A stretch of DNA of 26,760 nucleotides from an uncultured Candidatus Melainabacteria bacterium (GCA_934777245.1 CAKVND010000032.1:1-26760); one strand, 5' to 3'; positions 1-7,114 are shown, numbered from the stretch's first letter. A program made the numbers and translations. Notes: generated by a model from the sequence alone, not told the origin.

Positions 1-2
1 AA

Positions 3-599
3 TGTAAAGAAATTACTGATATTTCTGGTCTTACTCACGGTTGCGGATGCTGTGCTCCTCAACAAGGTACTTGTAAATTAACTTTAAACGTTAAAAACGG
101 TATCATTCAAGAAGCTTTAGTTGAAACTATCGGTTGTTCTGGTATGACTCACTCAGCAGCTATGGCTGGTGAAATTCTTCCTGGAAAAACTCTTCTTGAA
201 GCATTAAATACAGACCTTGTTTGTGACGCAATTAACGTTGCTATGAGAGAATTATTCCTACAAATCGTTTACGGTAGAACTCAATCTGCATTCTCTGAAA
301 ACGGACTTCCTGTAGGTGCTGGTCTTGAAGATTTAGGTAAAGGACTTTGCTCTATGTGTGGTACAATCCACTCAACAGCTCAAAAAGGTGTTAGATATTT
401 ATCATTAACAGAAGGCTACATCTTAAAAATGGGTCTTGATAAAAATGATGAAGTTATTGGTTATCAATTCGTAAATCTTGGTAAAGTTATGGATGCTATC
501 AAGAAAGGTGTTGATCCTAAAGAAGCTTACGAAAAGAATATCGGTACTTACGGCAGATTTGCTGATGCAGTTAAGTACATTGATCCTAGAGAAGAATAA
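3..599 (+). CDS. NifU/IscU-like iron-sulfur cluster scaffold protein, 5' end cut off by the window
   Basis: The reading frame is open from base 3, so the gene begins before the window and the first in-frame ATG (144) is internal. The visible 198 residues contain a cysteine cluster (GCGCC, then a Cys seven residues on, positions about 14-24 of the visible part), an IGCSG motif and a GLCSMCG motif. This layout resembles the NifU N-terminal-like scaffold proteins that are usually encoded beside GGGtGRT proteins, as here. Family knowledge suggests transient Fe-S cluster assembly in the cytoplasm; the exact client is unknown. The gene is rich in GGT, AAC and ATC codons, unlike most genes in the window, which suggests strong expression. 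A 177-base gap holding an inverted repeat separates it from its partner. Assignment to the scaffold group is fairly sure; the biological role is not. Confidence 0.75.
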   Translation, partial: CKEITDISGLTHGCGCCAPQQGTCKLTLNVKNGIIQEALVETIGCSGMTHSAAMAGEILPGKTLLEALNTDLVCDAINVAMRELFLQIVYGRTQSAFSENGLPVGAGLEDLGKGLCSMCGTIHSTAQKGVRYLSLTEGYILKMGLDKNDEVIGYQFVNLGKVMDAIKKGVDPKEAYEKNIGTYGRFADAVKYIDPREE

Positions 600-606
600 T
601 AGTTAC

Positions 607-738
607 GTGAATAGGTCAATAAGGCAATAAGTGAATAAGTTCATTTTATTCGCAAAGCTCATTAATAAAAAAAGCAAAATTTGTTTATAAAAATTTTAAT
701 ATGAACTTATTCACACATTCACTTATTCACTTATTCAC
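607..738. repeat. Long imperfect inverted repeat built of GTGAATAAG-like units
   Basis: Two 38-base arms, 607-644 and 701-738, are inverted copies with about six mismatches; the innermost 14 bases (GTGAATAAGTTCAT against ATGAACTTATTCAC) match perfectly. The loop of 56 bases (645-700) is very AT-rich. Each arm is itself a run of 8-9 base units close to GTGAATAAG. The element sits between the NifU-like and GGGtGRT genes, where the RNA could fold into a long hairpin. A second element with similar units lies at 20029-20147. Confidence 0.85.
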
Positions 739-776
739 TTTTTCAGTAATAACAATTAAAATAAGGAAATAAAAAT

Positions 777-1781
777 ATGACAGTAAAATTTGAAGGACAA
801 GATAGACGTGAAGCTACTCTAGCTAAAGTTTTACCTGAATACGGTTTCAAATCTTTAGAAGATGCTCGCGAACTATGCTTATCAAAAGGCATCGACGTAG
901 ATGCTATCGTTAAAGGTATTCAGCCTATCGCGTTTGATAACGCTTCTTGGGCTTATACTCTTGGTTGCGCTATTGCAATCAAAAAAGGTATTACAAATGC
1001 TGCTGATGCTGCTGAAGCAATCGGCTTAGGCTTGCAAGCATTTGCTGTTCCAGGTTCAGTTGGTGACAGAAGACAAGTTGGTATCGGTCACGGTAACTTA
1101 GCAGCTATGTTACTTAGAGAAGAAACAAACTGTTTCTGTTTCTTAGCAGGTCACGAATCATTCGCAGCAGCTGAAGGTGCGATTGGTATTGCAAGAAACG
1201 CTAACAAAGTTAGAAAAAATCCTTTAAGAGTTATCTTAAACGGTCTTGGTAAAGATGCAGCTCACATTATCGCTAGAATCAACGGTTTTACTTCAGTTGA
1301 AACTGAATACGATTACAAAACCGGTGAATTGAAAATCGTTAAAGAAACTCCATACTCAGAAGGTGAAAGAGCAAAAGTTAGATGCTATGGTGCTGATGAC
1401 GTTAACGAAGGCGTTGCAATCATGATTAAAGAAGGCGTTGATGTTTCTATTACTGGTAACTCAACTAACCCAACAAGATTCCAACACCCTGTAGCTGGTA
1501 CTTACAAAAAATGGTGCTGGGAAAATGGTAGAAAATACTTCTCAGTAGCATCAGGTGGTGGTACTGGTAGAACTCTTCACCCAGATAACGTTGCTGCTGG
1601 TCCAGCTTCTTATGGTATGACAGATACTATGGGTAGAATGCACGGTGATGCTCAATTTGCTGGTTCATCTTCAGTTCCTGCTCACGTAGAAATGATGGGT
1701 GTAATCGGTATGGGTAACAACCCAATGGTAGGTGCTACTGTTGCTGTAGCAGTTGCTGTTGAAAACGCTATGAAAGCATAG
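777..1781 (+). CDS. GGGtGRT protein (PF14057-type), function unknown
   Basis: This 334-residue protein carries the motif that names the family, GGGTGRT, at residues 260-266, in a glycine-rich C-terminal third (GPASYGMTDTMGRMHGDAQ, then GVIGMGNNPMVGATVAVAVAVENAMKA). Other conserved-looking stretches are VGDRRQVGIGHGN (95-107) and CFLAGHESFAAAEGAIGIARN (121-141). There is no signal peptide or membrane segment, so it should be cytoplasmic. The family has no settled biochemical function; its genes often sit beside a NifU-like scaffold gene, as here, which suggests a joint role linked to Fe-S clusters. Start codon ATG 777 follows an AAGGA about ten bases upstream. Codon choice (GGT, GCT, AAC, ATC) suggests high expression. 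A strong terminator follows. Confidence 0.9.
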   Translation: MTVKFEGQDRREATLAKVLPEYGFKSLEDARELCLSKGIDVDAIVKGIQPIAFDNASWAYTLGCAIAIKKGITNAADAAEAIGLGLQAFAVPGSVGDRRQVGIGHGNLAAMLLREETNCFCFLAGHESFAAAEGAIGIARNANKVRKNPLRVILNGLGKDAAHIIARINGFTSVETEYDYKTGELKIVKETPYSEGERAKVRCYGADDVNEGVAIMIKEGVDVSITGNSTNPTRFQHPVAGTYKKWCWENGRKYFSVASGGGTGRTLHPDNVAAGPASYGMTDTMGRMHGDAQFAGSSSVPAHVEMMGVIGMGNNPMVGATVAVAVAVENAMKA

Positions 1782-1795
1782 ATAATTAAAAATAT

Positions 1796-1832
1796 AAAAA
1801 AAGAGAACGATGTATATCGTTCTCTTTTTTTT
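1796..1832 (+). terminator. Rho-independent terminator after the GGGtGRT gene
   Basis: A 9-base perfect stem GAGAACGAT (1803-1811) / ATCGTTCTC (1816-1824) closes a GTAT loop. It is preceded by an A-tract and followed by eight T residues. It ends transcription of the NifU-like/GGGtGRT unit. Confidence 0.93.
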
Positions 1833-1853
1833 GTCATAATATCCTCTATTTAT

Positions 1854-1883
1854 TTGATTACAAATTTTAACAAATCCTATAAA
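1854..1883 (+). promoter_or_regulatory. Sigma-70-like promoter for the methyltransferase operon
   Basis: TTGATT (1854-1859) is followed after 18 bases by TATAAA (1878-1883). Transcription would start about 1890, some 20 bases before the chosen start codon. It lies just after the preceding terminator, as expected for a new transcription unit. Confidence 0.5.
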
Positions 1884-1908
1884 CTATATGTATTGAATGG
1901 GGAGAGAT

Positions 1909-2787
1909 ATGGCTAAATCGAATTTAAAAGAGAAAAAGGCTGCGAAGAGTACAGCGGCGTTAAAGGTAGTTGATGATAGTGCTGTAAAAACCACTGCTTA
2001 TAGTGATATAAATTTAAAAAAATGGCGTGATTATGAGCATGTTAAAACAGATACACTATGGGAATTCCCGAATCGTTTAAAAGAAGGCGGACATTCTAAC
2101 GAATACCATGGCAATTATATTCCGCAAATTGCTCAACAAATTTATGAACGCTATACAAAGAAAAATGATATCGTTCTTGATTTATTTTTTGGTTCAGGTA
2201 CTTCCGGTATCGAAGCTATAAACATGAACAGACGTTGTATTGGTGTTGAGCTTAAAGACGAATTAGCAGAATCTGTTTCAGAAAAATTCACTCCAAAACA
2301 ATTAGTAACAGATGTTAATATTATTTGTGCAGATTCAACAAGTGAATTAGCAAAAGAAAAAGTTCAAGCAAGACTTGATATTATGGGTAGAAAACAGGCT
2401 CAATTATTGATGCTTCATCCGCCTTATGATGATATTATAAAATTTTCTGATAAGAAAGAAGACTTATCTAATTGCGCAACAACAGAAGAATTTTATGATT
2501 TATTCGAAAAAGTTGCAAAAAACGGTTATGACCTTTTGGAAAAAGGACGTTTTGCATGCTTAATCATTGGTGATAAGTATGCAAATTCTCAGCATATTCC
2601 TCTTGGTTTTGAGTGCATGGCAAGAATGAATAAGTTAGGATTCATAACTAAAGCTATTATTATTAAAGATATGCAAGGCAACGAAAGAGCAAAAGGTAAG
2701 ACTGCAAATCTTTGGAGATATCGAGCTTTAGCCGGTGGTTTCTATATTTTTAAACATGAATATGTAATGGTATTCCAAAAAGTATGA
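1909..2787 (+). CDS. Orphan DNA methyltransferase of the N4/N6 amino-methylase type
   Basis: The protein (292 residues from ATG 1909) has an AdoMet-binding motif I, VLDLFFGSGTSGIEAI (residues 89-104), a downstream acidic GVEL (112-115), and a catalytic-type motif HPPYDDIIKFS at 170-180, where classical enzymes have DPPY or SPPY. This fits the DNA N-4/N-6 methylase fold. An earlier in-frame ATG at 1897 exists, but the GGGGAG at 1899-1904 lies between the two ATGs and serves as a ribosome site for 1909. The first 30 residues are a lysine- and alanine-rich tail. No restriction enzyme gene is beside it, so it is probably a solitary modification enzyme. A structured-RNA methylase cannot be excluded because of the HPPY motif. 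Its stop overlaps the next gene by 4 bases. Confidence 0.75.
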   Translation: MAKSNLKEKKAAKSTAALKVVDDSAVKTTAYSDINLKKWRDYEHVKTDTLWEFPNRLKEGGHSNEYHGNYIPQIAQQIYERYTKKNDIVLDLFFGSGTSGIEAINMNRRCIGVELKDELAESVSEKFTPKQLVTDVNIICADSTSELAKEKVQARLDIMGRKQAQLLMLHPPYDDIIKFSDKKEDLSNCATTEEFYDLFEKVAKNGYDLLEKGRFACLIIGDKYANSQHIPLGFECMARMNKLGFITKAIIIKDMQGNERAKGKTANLWRYRALAGGFYIFKHEYVMVFQKV

Positions 2788-3071
2788 TAAAAGAAACTCA
2801 AGAAGGTTTGTTAATTAGAATTAAAATAGTTCCTAATTCTTCTAAAAACGATTTGATAATTGAAGATGAATTCATAAAGGTTAAAGTTACGGCTCAACCT
2901 ATTGAAAATAAAGCAAATAAGGCGCTTGTAGAATTTTTATCTAAGAAATTTAAAGTTCCAAAAACGAGTATTCAAATTGTAAAAGGTGATACTTCAAAAG
3001 AGAAAACACTCTTGTTTTCAATAAATGATGAAGAAAAGAAACAAAATATTATTTCAGAATTGACAAAATAG
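2784..3071 (+). CDS. YggU/DUF167 (UPF0235) family protein
   Basis: This 95-residue protein matches the DUF167 family: an N-terminal strand region with RIKIVPNSSKN (residues 12-22), then VKVTAQPIENKANKALVEFLSKKFKVPKTSIQIVKGDTSKEKTL, which is the diagnostic part of the family (A-P-x-E-x-K-A-N, later a GxxSxxK-like turn). Length is normal for the family. Function is not established; members are small cytoplasmic alpha/beta proteins. It starts inside the stop of the methyltransferase gene (ATGA overlap), so translation of the two is probably coupled. The -35 box of the next promoter overlaps its last codons. Confidence 0.88.
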   Translation: MIKETQEGLLIRIKIVPNSSKNDLIIEDEFIKVKVTAQPIENKANKALVEFLSKKFKVPKTSIQIVKGDTSKEKTLLFSINDEEKKQNIISELTK

Positions 3072-3088
3072 TCTAAAAACTATACTAT
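3060..3088 (+). promoter_or_regulatory. Internal promoter before the small unknown gene and the permease
   Basis: A consensus TTGACA (3060-3065), overlapping the last codons of the DUF167 gene, is followed after 17 bases by TACTAT (3083-3088). Transcription would start near 3095, just ahead of an AAAGG ribosome site for the ATG at 3108. This would let the downstream pair be made independently of the methyltransferase. Confidence 0.6.
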
Positions 3089-3107
3089 AAAAAGAAAAGG
3101 TGTTTGT

Positions 3108-3410
3108 ATGTATAAACGTTGGTATGATGTTGATCCTACAGTTAGTTTGGCAGTTAGTTTAATGAGAAATGCTAATATAATGACTCAGTACAAGTGTGCA
3201 GATTTAATTGTGCAAAAATCAAAAGATAATGGAATTGATTTGGCGGATAATATATTAACTGACGCTTTTACTTACGTGCTTAGACGTTGGTATGATACGG
3301 ATCAAAAAATAGCAGAATCTTTTGAATACCTTAAATCACTTCCTCAAGAAATACAAAAAGAAGTTGCTTTGGATTTGATAAATTTATTGCAGGAAGAAGA
3401 AGCCCGATAA
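3108..3410 (+). CDS. Small unknown protein with a duplicated RWYD motif
   Basis: I do not recognise this 100-residue protein. It has no signal peptide or membrane segment and looks helical. The motif RWYDVDPTVSLAVSLM at residues 4-19 recurs in altered form as RWYDTDQKIAESFEYL at 60-75, so the protein may be an internal duplication of about 50 residues. It is read in its own frame, has a ribosome site (AAAGG) about nine bases before the ATG and its own promoter. Its stop codon overlaps the ATG of the permease gene (TAATG), so the two are translationally coupled; a role tied to that transporter is possible but unproven. It is likely to be real because of this tight packing. Confidence 0.7.
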   Translation: MYKRWYDVDPTVSLAVSLMRNANIMTQYKCADLIVQKSKDNGIDLADNILTDAFTYVLRRWYDTDQKIAESFEYLKSLPQEIQKEVALDLINLLQEEEAR

Positions 3411-4729
3411 TGAACACATTACAACAACTTTGTTTAAACCCCGCTTTAGTTGCCGTAATTTTATTGTGTGTTTTGTGTATCAGAAAAGTAAACGTTTTGT
3501 TGGCGATAATCGTATCAACAATTGTTGCCGGGCTTGTTTCAGGCATGCATATCCAAAAAATCATGGATGTTTTTATATCCGGCATGGGTGGAAATTCAGA
3601 AACAGCATTGAGCTATATTTTACTTGGCGCTTTTGCTGCAACAATGGCACACTCAGGCTTTACAGATGTTTTATCAAGAAAAATTACAGAAGTTGTTGCT
3701 GGTAAAAAATTCGTTTTGCTTGGAATCTTAACTCTTATAGCAATGGCGTCTCAAAATATTGTACCGATTCATATAGCGTTTATTCCAATAATAATTCCGC
3801 CACTATTAAAAATAATGAACAAATTAGAAATTGACAGACGTGCAGTAGCTTGTGTTTTGGCATTTGGTTTAAAGACTCCTTATATTGCAATACCGGCTGG
3901 GTTTGGTTTGATTTTTCAAAACTTGATAGCAGATAATATGACTCAAAACGGAGTACAAATTTTAAGAAGCGAAATTTGCAAATCAACTTTTATACTTGGA
4001 TTAGGAATGCTTGTAGGACTTTTGGTTGCAGTTTTTATAACTTACCGTAAACCTCGAATATATGAGGATAAGCAAATTGCAAATATGCCTCAAGGTGAAA
4101 CTAAGTTTCGTAAAAGACATTGGATTGTAATATTAGCAGCAATTGCTACATTTGTGGTTCAGTTATTAACCCAGTCATTGCCACTTGGCGCATTAGTCGG
4201 CTTAGGTATAATTTTCTCTTTCGGCGTAATTCCGCAAGACAAAATGGATCACATGATGAATGAAGGCATTTATTTAATGGGATATATCGCTTTTGTAATG
4301 CTTGTTGCAGCAGGATTTGCGTCTGTGTTAAAAGAAACAGGTGCGATAGATTCTTTAGTGAATTCTGTTATCGGAATTTTACCAAACAGTATAATTTTAA
4401 CATCGTTGATAATTTTAATTATTGGTTTATTCATAACCATAGGAATTGGTACATCTTTTGGCACAATACCGATTTTGGCTGTTTTATTCATTCCTGTGTG
4501 TGTTCACTTAAATTTTAATCCGCAACAAATAGTTGTTTTATTAGCTGCAGCTGCGGCACTTGGCGATGCAGGTTCTCCGGCTTCTGACACAACGTTAGGG
4601 CCGACAGCAGGTTTGAATGCAGACGGACAACATAACCATATTTTTGATACATGTATTCCAACTTTTTTACATTATAATATCGCTTTAATTTTGTTCGCGC
4701 TACTTGGAATCTGGATATTTAGTTTATAA
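3410..4729 (+). CDS. YuiF-type Na+/H+ antiporter family permease
   Basis: This 439-residue protein has about 11-12 hydrophobic segments spread over its whole length, so it is an inner-membrane transporter. The C-terminal stretch GDAGSPASDTTLGPTAGLNADGQHNHIFDTCIPTFLHYN (about residues 384-422) is typical of the group named Na+/H+ antiporter family protein (YuiF-like, related to NhaC); members have been proposed to carry amino acids such as histidine in exchange for or together with cations. SGMGGNSETALSYILLGAFA (56-75) is another family-like segment. The substrate cannot be read from sequence alone. It is coupled by a one-base overlap to the small unknown gene upstream. No convincing terminator follows in the 115-base convergent gap. 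Confidence 0.8.
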   Translation: MNTLQQLCLNPALVAVILLCVLCIRKVNVLLAIIVSTIVAGLVSGMHIQKIMDVFISGMGGNSETALSYILLGAFAATMAHSGFTDVLSRKITEVVAGKKFVLLGILTLIAMASQNIVPIHIAFIPIIIPPLLKIMNKLEIDRRAVACVLAFGLKTPYIAIPAGFGLIFQNLIADNMTQNGVQILRSEICKSTFILGLGMLVGLLVAVFITYRKPRIYEDKQIANMPQGETKFRKRHWIVILAAIATFVVQLLTQSLPLGALVGLGIIFSFGVIPQDKMDHMMNEGIYLMGYIAFVMLVAAGFASVLKETGAIDSLVNSVIGILPNSIILTSLIILIIGLFITIGIGTSFGTIPILAVLFIPVCVHLNFNPQQIVVLLAAAAALGDAGSPASDTTLGPTAGLNADGQHNHIFDTCIPTFLHYNIALILFALLGIWIFSL

Positions 4730-4844
4730 TTAATATTTAAATTTACATCCAATTATCATTTTACACACATCTATACATAAAGGTCGTAACGATTAACAAA
4801 GCTGTCCCGATAATCTTTATATAGTGATTTTTCGTCCTTGCAGA

Positions 4845-5339
4845 TTATATAATTGTCCGCATAGAGACTAAACAATCAACAACTTCTCTAAACGCGCCTT
4901 CTCCGCCTCTAGCAGTTGTAGTTTGTATACCTTTTATAGCCTTAACTTTATCAACAGCATCCGGAACAGTTATTGCATATTTTGCAAAATTTAAAGCCTC
5001 TACATCATTTATATCATCACCTATATAAACAAACTCGTCTTCTTTTAAATTGTAGCGTTCAACTATAGATTTGATAACATCAATCTTGATTCGAATTCCT
5101 TGATGCACTTCTTCAATATTAAATTTTTTAGCAAGAATCTCAATCGCTGAATTTTTTTCGCCGGAGATTATTCCAATATGATACCCGTTTTTTCTAAGAA
5201 TTGAAAACGCCATTACATCCTTAAAGTTAAGTTTTCGTGTCATTTCACCTTTAGAATCGATATAAACGCAATTGTCTGTAACAATTCCGTCAAAATCTGT
5301 AATAACAAATTTTATACTATCGGGTAAATTCAAAGTCAT
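4845..5339 (-). CDS. KdsC/KDN-9-phosphate-phosphatase-like HAD hydrolase (nonulosonate 9-P phosphatase candidate)
   Basis: This 164-residue cap-less (C0) HAD phosphatase has motif I DFDGIVTD (nucleophile D15, acid/base D17), motif II serine S59, Lys85, motif III GDDIND (D108, D112) and the family C-terminal loop RGGEGAFRE (144-152). KDO-8-phosphate phosphatases (KdsC) have Arg after the motif II glycine; here it is Glu61, followed eleven residues on by Lys72. As I recall, this Glu/Lys pair (E56 and K67 in Bacteroides thetaiotaomicron BT1713) marks KDN-9-phosphate phosphatase. The gene lies one base after the NeuB-like synthase, which would supply such a 9-phosphate. So dephosphorylation of a nonulosonate-9-phosphate is favoured over a KDO role. 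No cytidylyltransferase is in the window. Confidence 0.82.
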   Translation of the reverse strand: MTLNLPDSIKFVITDFDGIVTDNCVYIDSKGEMTRKLNFKDVMAFSILRKNGYHIGIISGEKNSAIEILAKKFNIEEVHQGIRIKIDVIKSIVERYNLKEDEFVYIGDDINDVEALNFAKYAITVPDAVDKVKAIKGIQTTTARGGEGAFREVVDCLVSMRTII

Positions 5340-5340
5340 A

Positions 5341-6210
5341 CTAGCGCACCCTTCTTAACTTTTCAATAATAGGAAGCTCTCTGTCGTAAACAACTTTTAC
5401 TCCATCCCCTAAAAGAATCGGAACTTGTCTTATATCTCTTACCATGTGATAAAGCCCTGCAGTTTCGAGGCTTGCTGCTTGGTCTGAACCCCAGTTTGTT
5501 CTATCAACTGTAATGTGACGTTCTACAGAGTTTGCTCCCATAACAACAGCTATAACAGAAGGAGTTACACCTCTTTCATGCCCTGAATAACCGATTGGGC
5601 AAGAAAATTCTTTTTTAAATTCCGGAATAACACGCAAATTCATTTCTCCGGTATCAGAAGGATAAGTCGATGTACAATGATAAATAACAAGATTTTCTTC
5701 GCCTAGAATTGATACAGCATGTCTAATTTCTTCCATTGTACTCATGCCCGTAGAAAGCAATATAGGTTTGCCTTTTGATTTTGTATATTTAAGCAAATTG
5801 TCATCAGTTAATGAAGCTGATGCAATTTTGTAACATGGAACATCGAATTTTTCCATAAAATCAACAGAAGCTTCATCCCAGCAAGATGCAAACCAAATTA
5901 TCCCTTTTTTCTTACAATATTCATCAATTTCTTTATATTCAGCTTCTCCGAATTCCAAACCACATTTTAAATCGCCATTAGTATTTCCAAATACACTTTT
6001 TCTTTCTTTTGCCAGTTCTTCTTTCGTATAAACTACATCAATTGTTCGTTTTTGGAATTTAACAGCATCACATCCAGTTGTTACTGCTATATCTATCATC
6101 TTTTTTGCTAAACTAACAGAACCATTATGATTAATTCCTATTTCAGCAATTATAAAACAAGGATAACCATCGCCAATTACCTTATTTGCAATTTTCACAC
6201 ACTTAGTCAT
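5341..6210 (-). CDS. Short NeuB/NANS-like nonulosonate (sialic/KDN-type) synthase, lacking the SAF domain
   Basis: The 289-residue protein is a PEP-condensing TIM barrel of the NeuB family: AEIGINHNG (22-30), KFQK (51-54), STGM (153-156), HCTSTYPS (178-185), GYSGHE (207-212) and ERHIT (230-234), with His211 and His232 as the expected metal ligands. The segment GSDQAASLE (241-249) resembles vertebrate Neu5Ac-9-phosphate synthase (GSDHSASLE) more than bacterial NeuB enzymes that use free ManNAc. The usual C-terminal antifreeze-like SAF domain (about 60 residues) is missing; in Neisseria NeuB an arginine of that domain contacts the N-acetyl group. A sugar 6-phosphate without N-acetyl, such as mannose-6-phosphate, is therefore an attractive substrate. 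ATG 6210 follows a GAGGAG site. It lies between fliO and the HAD phosphatase. Confidence 0.87.
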   Translation of the reverse strand: MTKCVKIANKVIGDGYPCFIIAEIGINHNGSVSLAKKMIDIAVTTGCDAVKFQKRTIDVVYTKEELAKERKSVFGNTNGDLKCGLEFGEAEYKEIDEYCKKKGIIWFASCWDEASVDFMEKFDVPCYKIASASLTDDNLLKYTKSKGKPILLSTGMSTMEEIRHAVSILGEENLVIYHCTSTYPSDTGEMNLRVIPEFKKEFSCPIGYSGHERGVTPSVIAVVMGANSVERHITVDRTNWGSDQAASLETAGLYHMVRDIRQVPILLGDGVKVVYDRELPIIEKLRRVR

Positions 6211-6230
6211 TAAAACTCCTCTTACAACAT

Positions 6231-7028
6231 TTAGCTCAAATATTTCTTATACAAAGCAAATTCGTCAGGATCAACTTTATGCTCGTTCTCTTTTTCTTCA
6301 ACAACATGATTTGTTTCTTCTGTCGCGGTATGGAACAATTTATCTATAATTCCGTCAGAATTTTCTTCATCTTCAACATAAATATCTGAGATTTCAAACT
6401 CATCAGACTCTTTTTCATTTGTCTGTGCTGTTTCTTCGTCCTCTACGACTTTTTTGCTTACAACTTTTGTGAATCCTGGAATCTCAATTTTTGGAATCTC
6501 AATTTTTGGAATTCTAATATTAGGAATTTCAATCTTTGAATATTCGCCTTCTTCAAATTCTTCGGGCGGAAAACTTCCCAAATCTTTAATTAGATGAATT
6601 GAATTTGTGGAAGCACCGATAAGCATTCTTTTGCCATCTAATTCCACTACATGTAAAGATTTATTATTACCTAAAGGAGTTGTTGAAACAACTGAAACAT
6701 GAGAATTTGCATTCTCACCCATTTGTTTTTTTAAGGTTACCAATCCTAATTTGTTTAATTTTGCGTAAATAATTCCTGTTGCATAAATCAACAAAACAAC
6801 AAAAATTAATGAAAATAATATCGAAATAAAATTCGGCTCTTGTCCAATTGACTGAGTAGCTATTGAATTAGTAGCATCATTCGTTGTTGATACAGAAGAC
6901 GCTTGTGCAGCATTTGCAAGCGGTTCCGGCAAGTCCGGTAAAATATCAAATCTATCAGCAGCATAAACACAAGATGCGCTTATTAAGCAAAATACTCCCA
7001 AAAGTAATCTATAAATCTTATTCATCAA
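6231..7028 (-). CDS. fliO: FliO-like flagellar export component with signal peptide and acidic tail
   Basis: The 265-residue protein begins with a signal peptide (cleavage likely after VYA, residue 23), then a low-complexity linker, a membrane segment at about 67-88 and a small soluble domain at 108-150 with PLGNNKSLHVVELDGKRMLIGASTNSIHLIKDL. That pattern (PLG-x-x-KSL-x-VVE, then LLIG, then LI-x-x-L) is characteristic of FliO, which helps assemble the FliP core of the flagellar export gate. The tail beyond 150 is unusual: four tandem pentapeptides around IEIPK (166-185) and a Glu/Asp-rich end. It is the first gene of a minus-strand operon with the NeuB-like and HAD genes (20-base and 1-base gaps). 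The ribosome site is weak. No other flagellar gene is in the window, so identification rests on this domain. Confidence 0.7.
   Translation of the reverse strand: MMNKIYRLLLGVFCLISASCVYAADRFDILPDLPEPLANAAQASSVSTTNDATNSIATQSIGQEPNFISILFSLIFVVLLIYATGIIYAKLNKLGLVTLKKQMGENANSHVSVVSTTPLGNNKSLHVVELDGKRMLIGASTNSIHLIKDLGSFPPEEFEEGEYSKIEIPNIRIPKIEIPKIEIPGFTKVVSKKVVEDEETAQTNEKESDEFEISDIYVEDEENSDGIIDKLFHTATEETNHVVEEKENEHKVDPDEFALYKKYLS
6478..6537. repeat. 15-base tandem repeat, four units, inside fliO
   Basis: Two identical units (GGAATCTCAATTTTT at 6478-6492 and 6493-6507) are followed by two variant units (6508-6522, 6523-6537). They encode the IEIPK-like pentapeptides of the FliO tail. Because the unit is a multiple of three, a change in copy number would alter protein length but not the frame. 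Confidence 0.9.
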
Positions 7029-7114
7029 TAAATCCGACTTTTCTTAAGGTTTTAGGCTCAAATCAAACAAGAAAACCCCGTTTAAAAATATCCTTCTCCC
7101 TTATACTCCTTTTC

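Noticed and set aside
607..738. Possible CRISPR-like array because of repeated GTGAATAAG units
   Set aside because: The units are only 8-9 bases, contiguous and degenerate, without spacers, and they pair as two inverted arms; no cas gene is present.
4730..4844. Possible terminator between the permease and HAD phosphatase genes
   Set aside because: The only inverted match (around ATAATC and GATTAT) has a long loop and no T-tract, so I could not support a terminator.
4845..5339. Labelling the HAD phosphatase kdsC (KDO-8-phosphate phosphatase)
   Set aside because: The Glu61/Lys72 pair and the adjacent NeuB-like synthase argue for a nonulosonate 9-phosphate, and no KDO genes are in the window.
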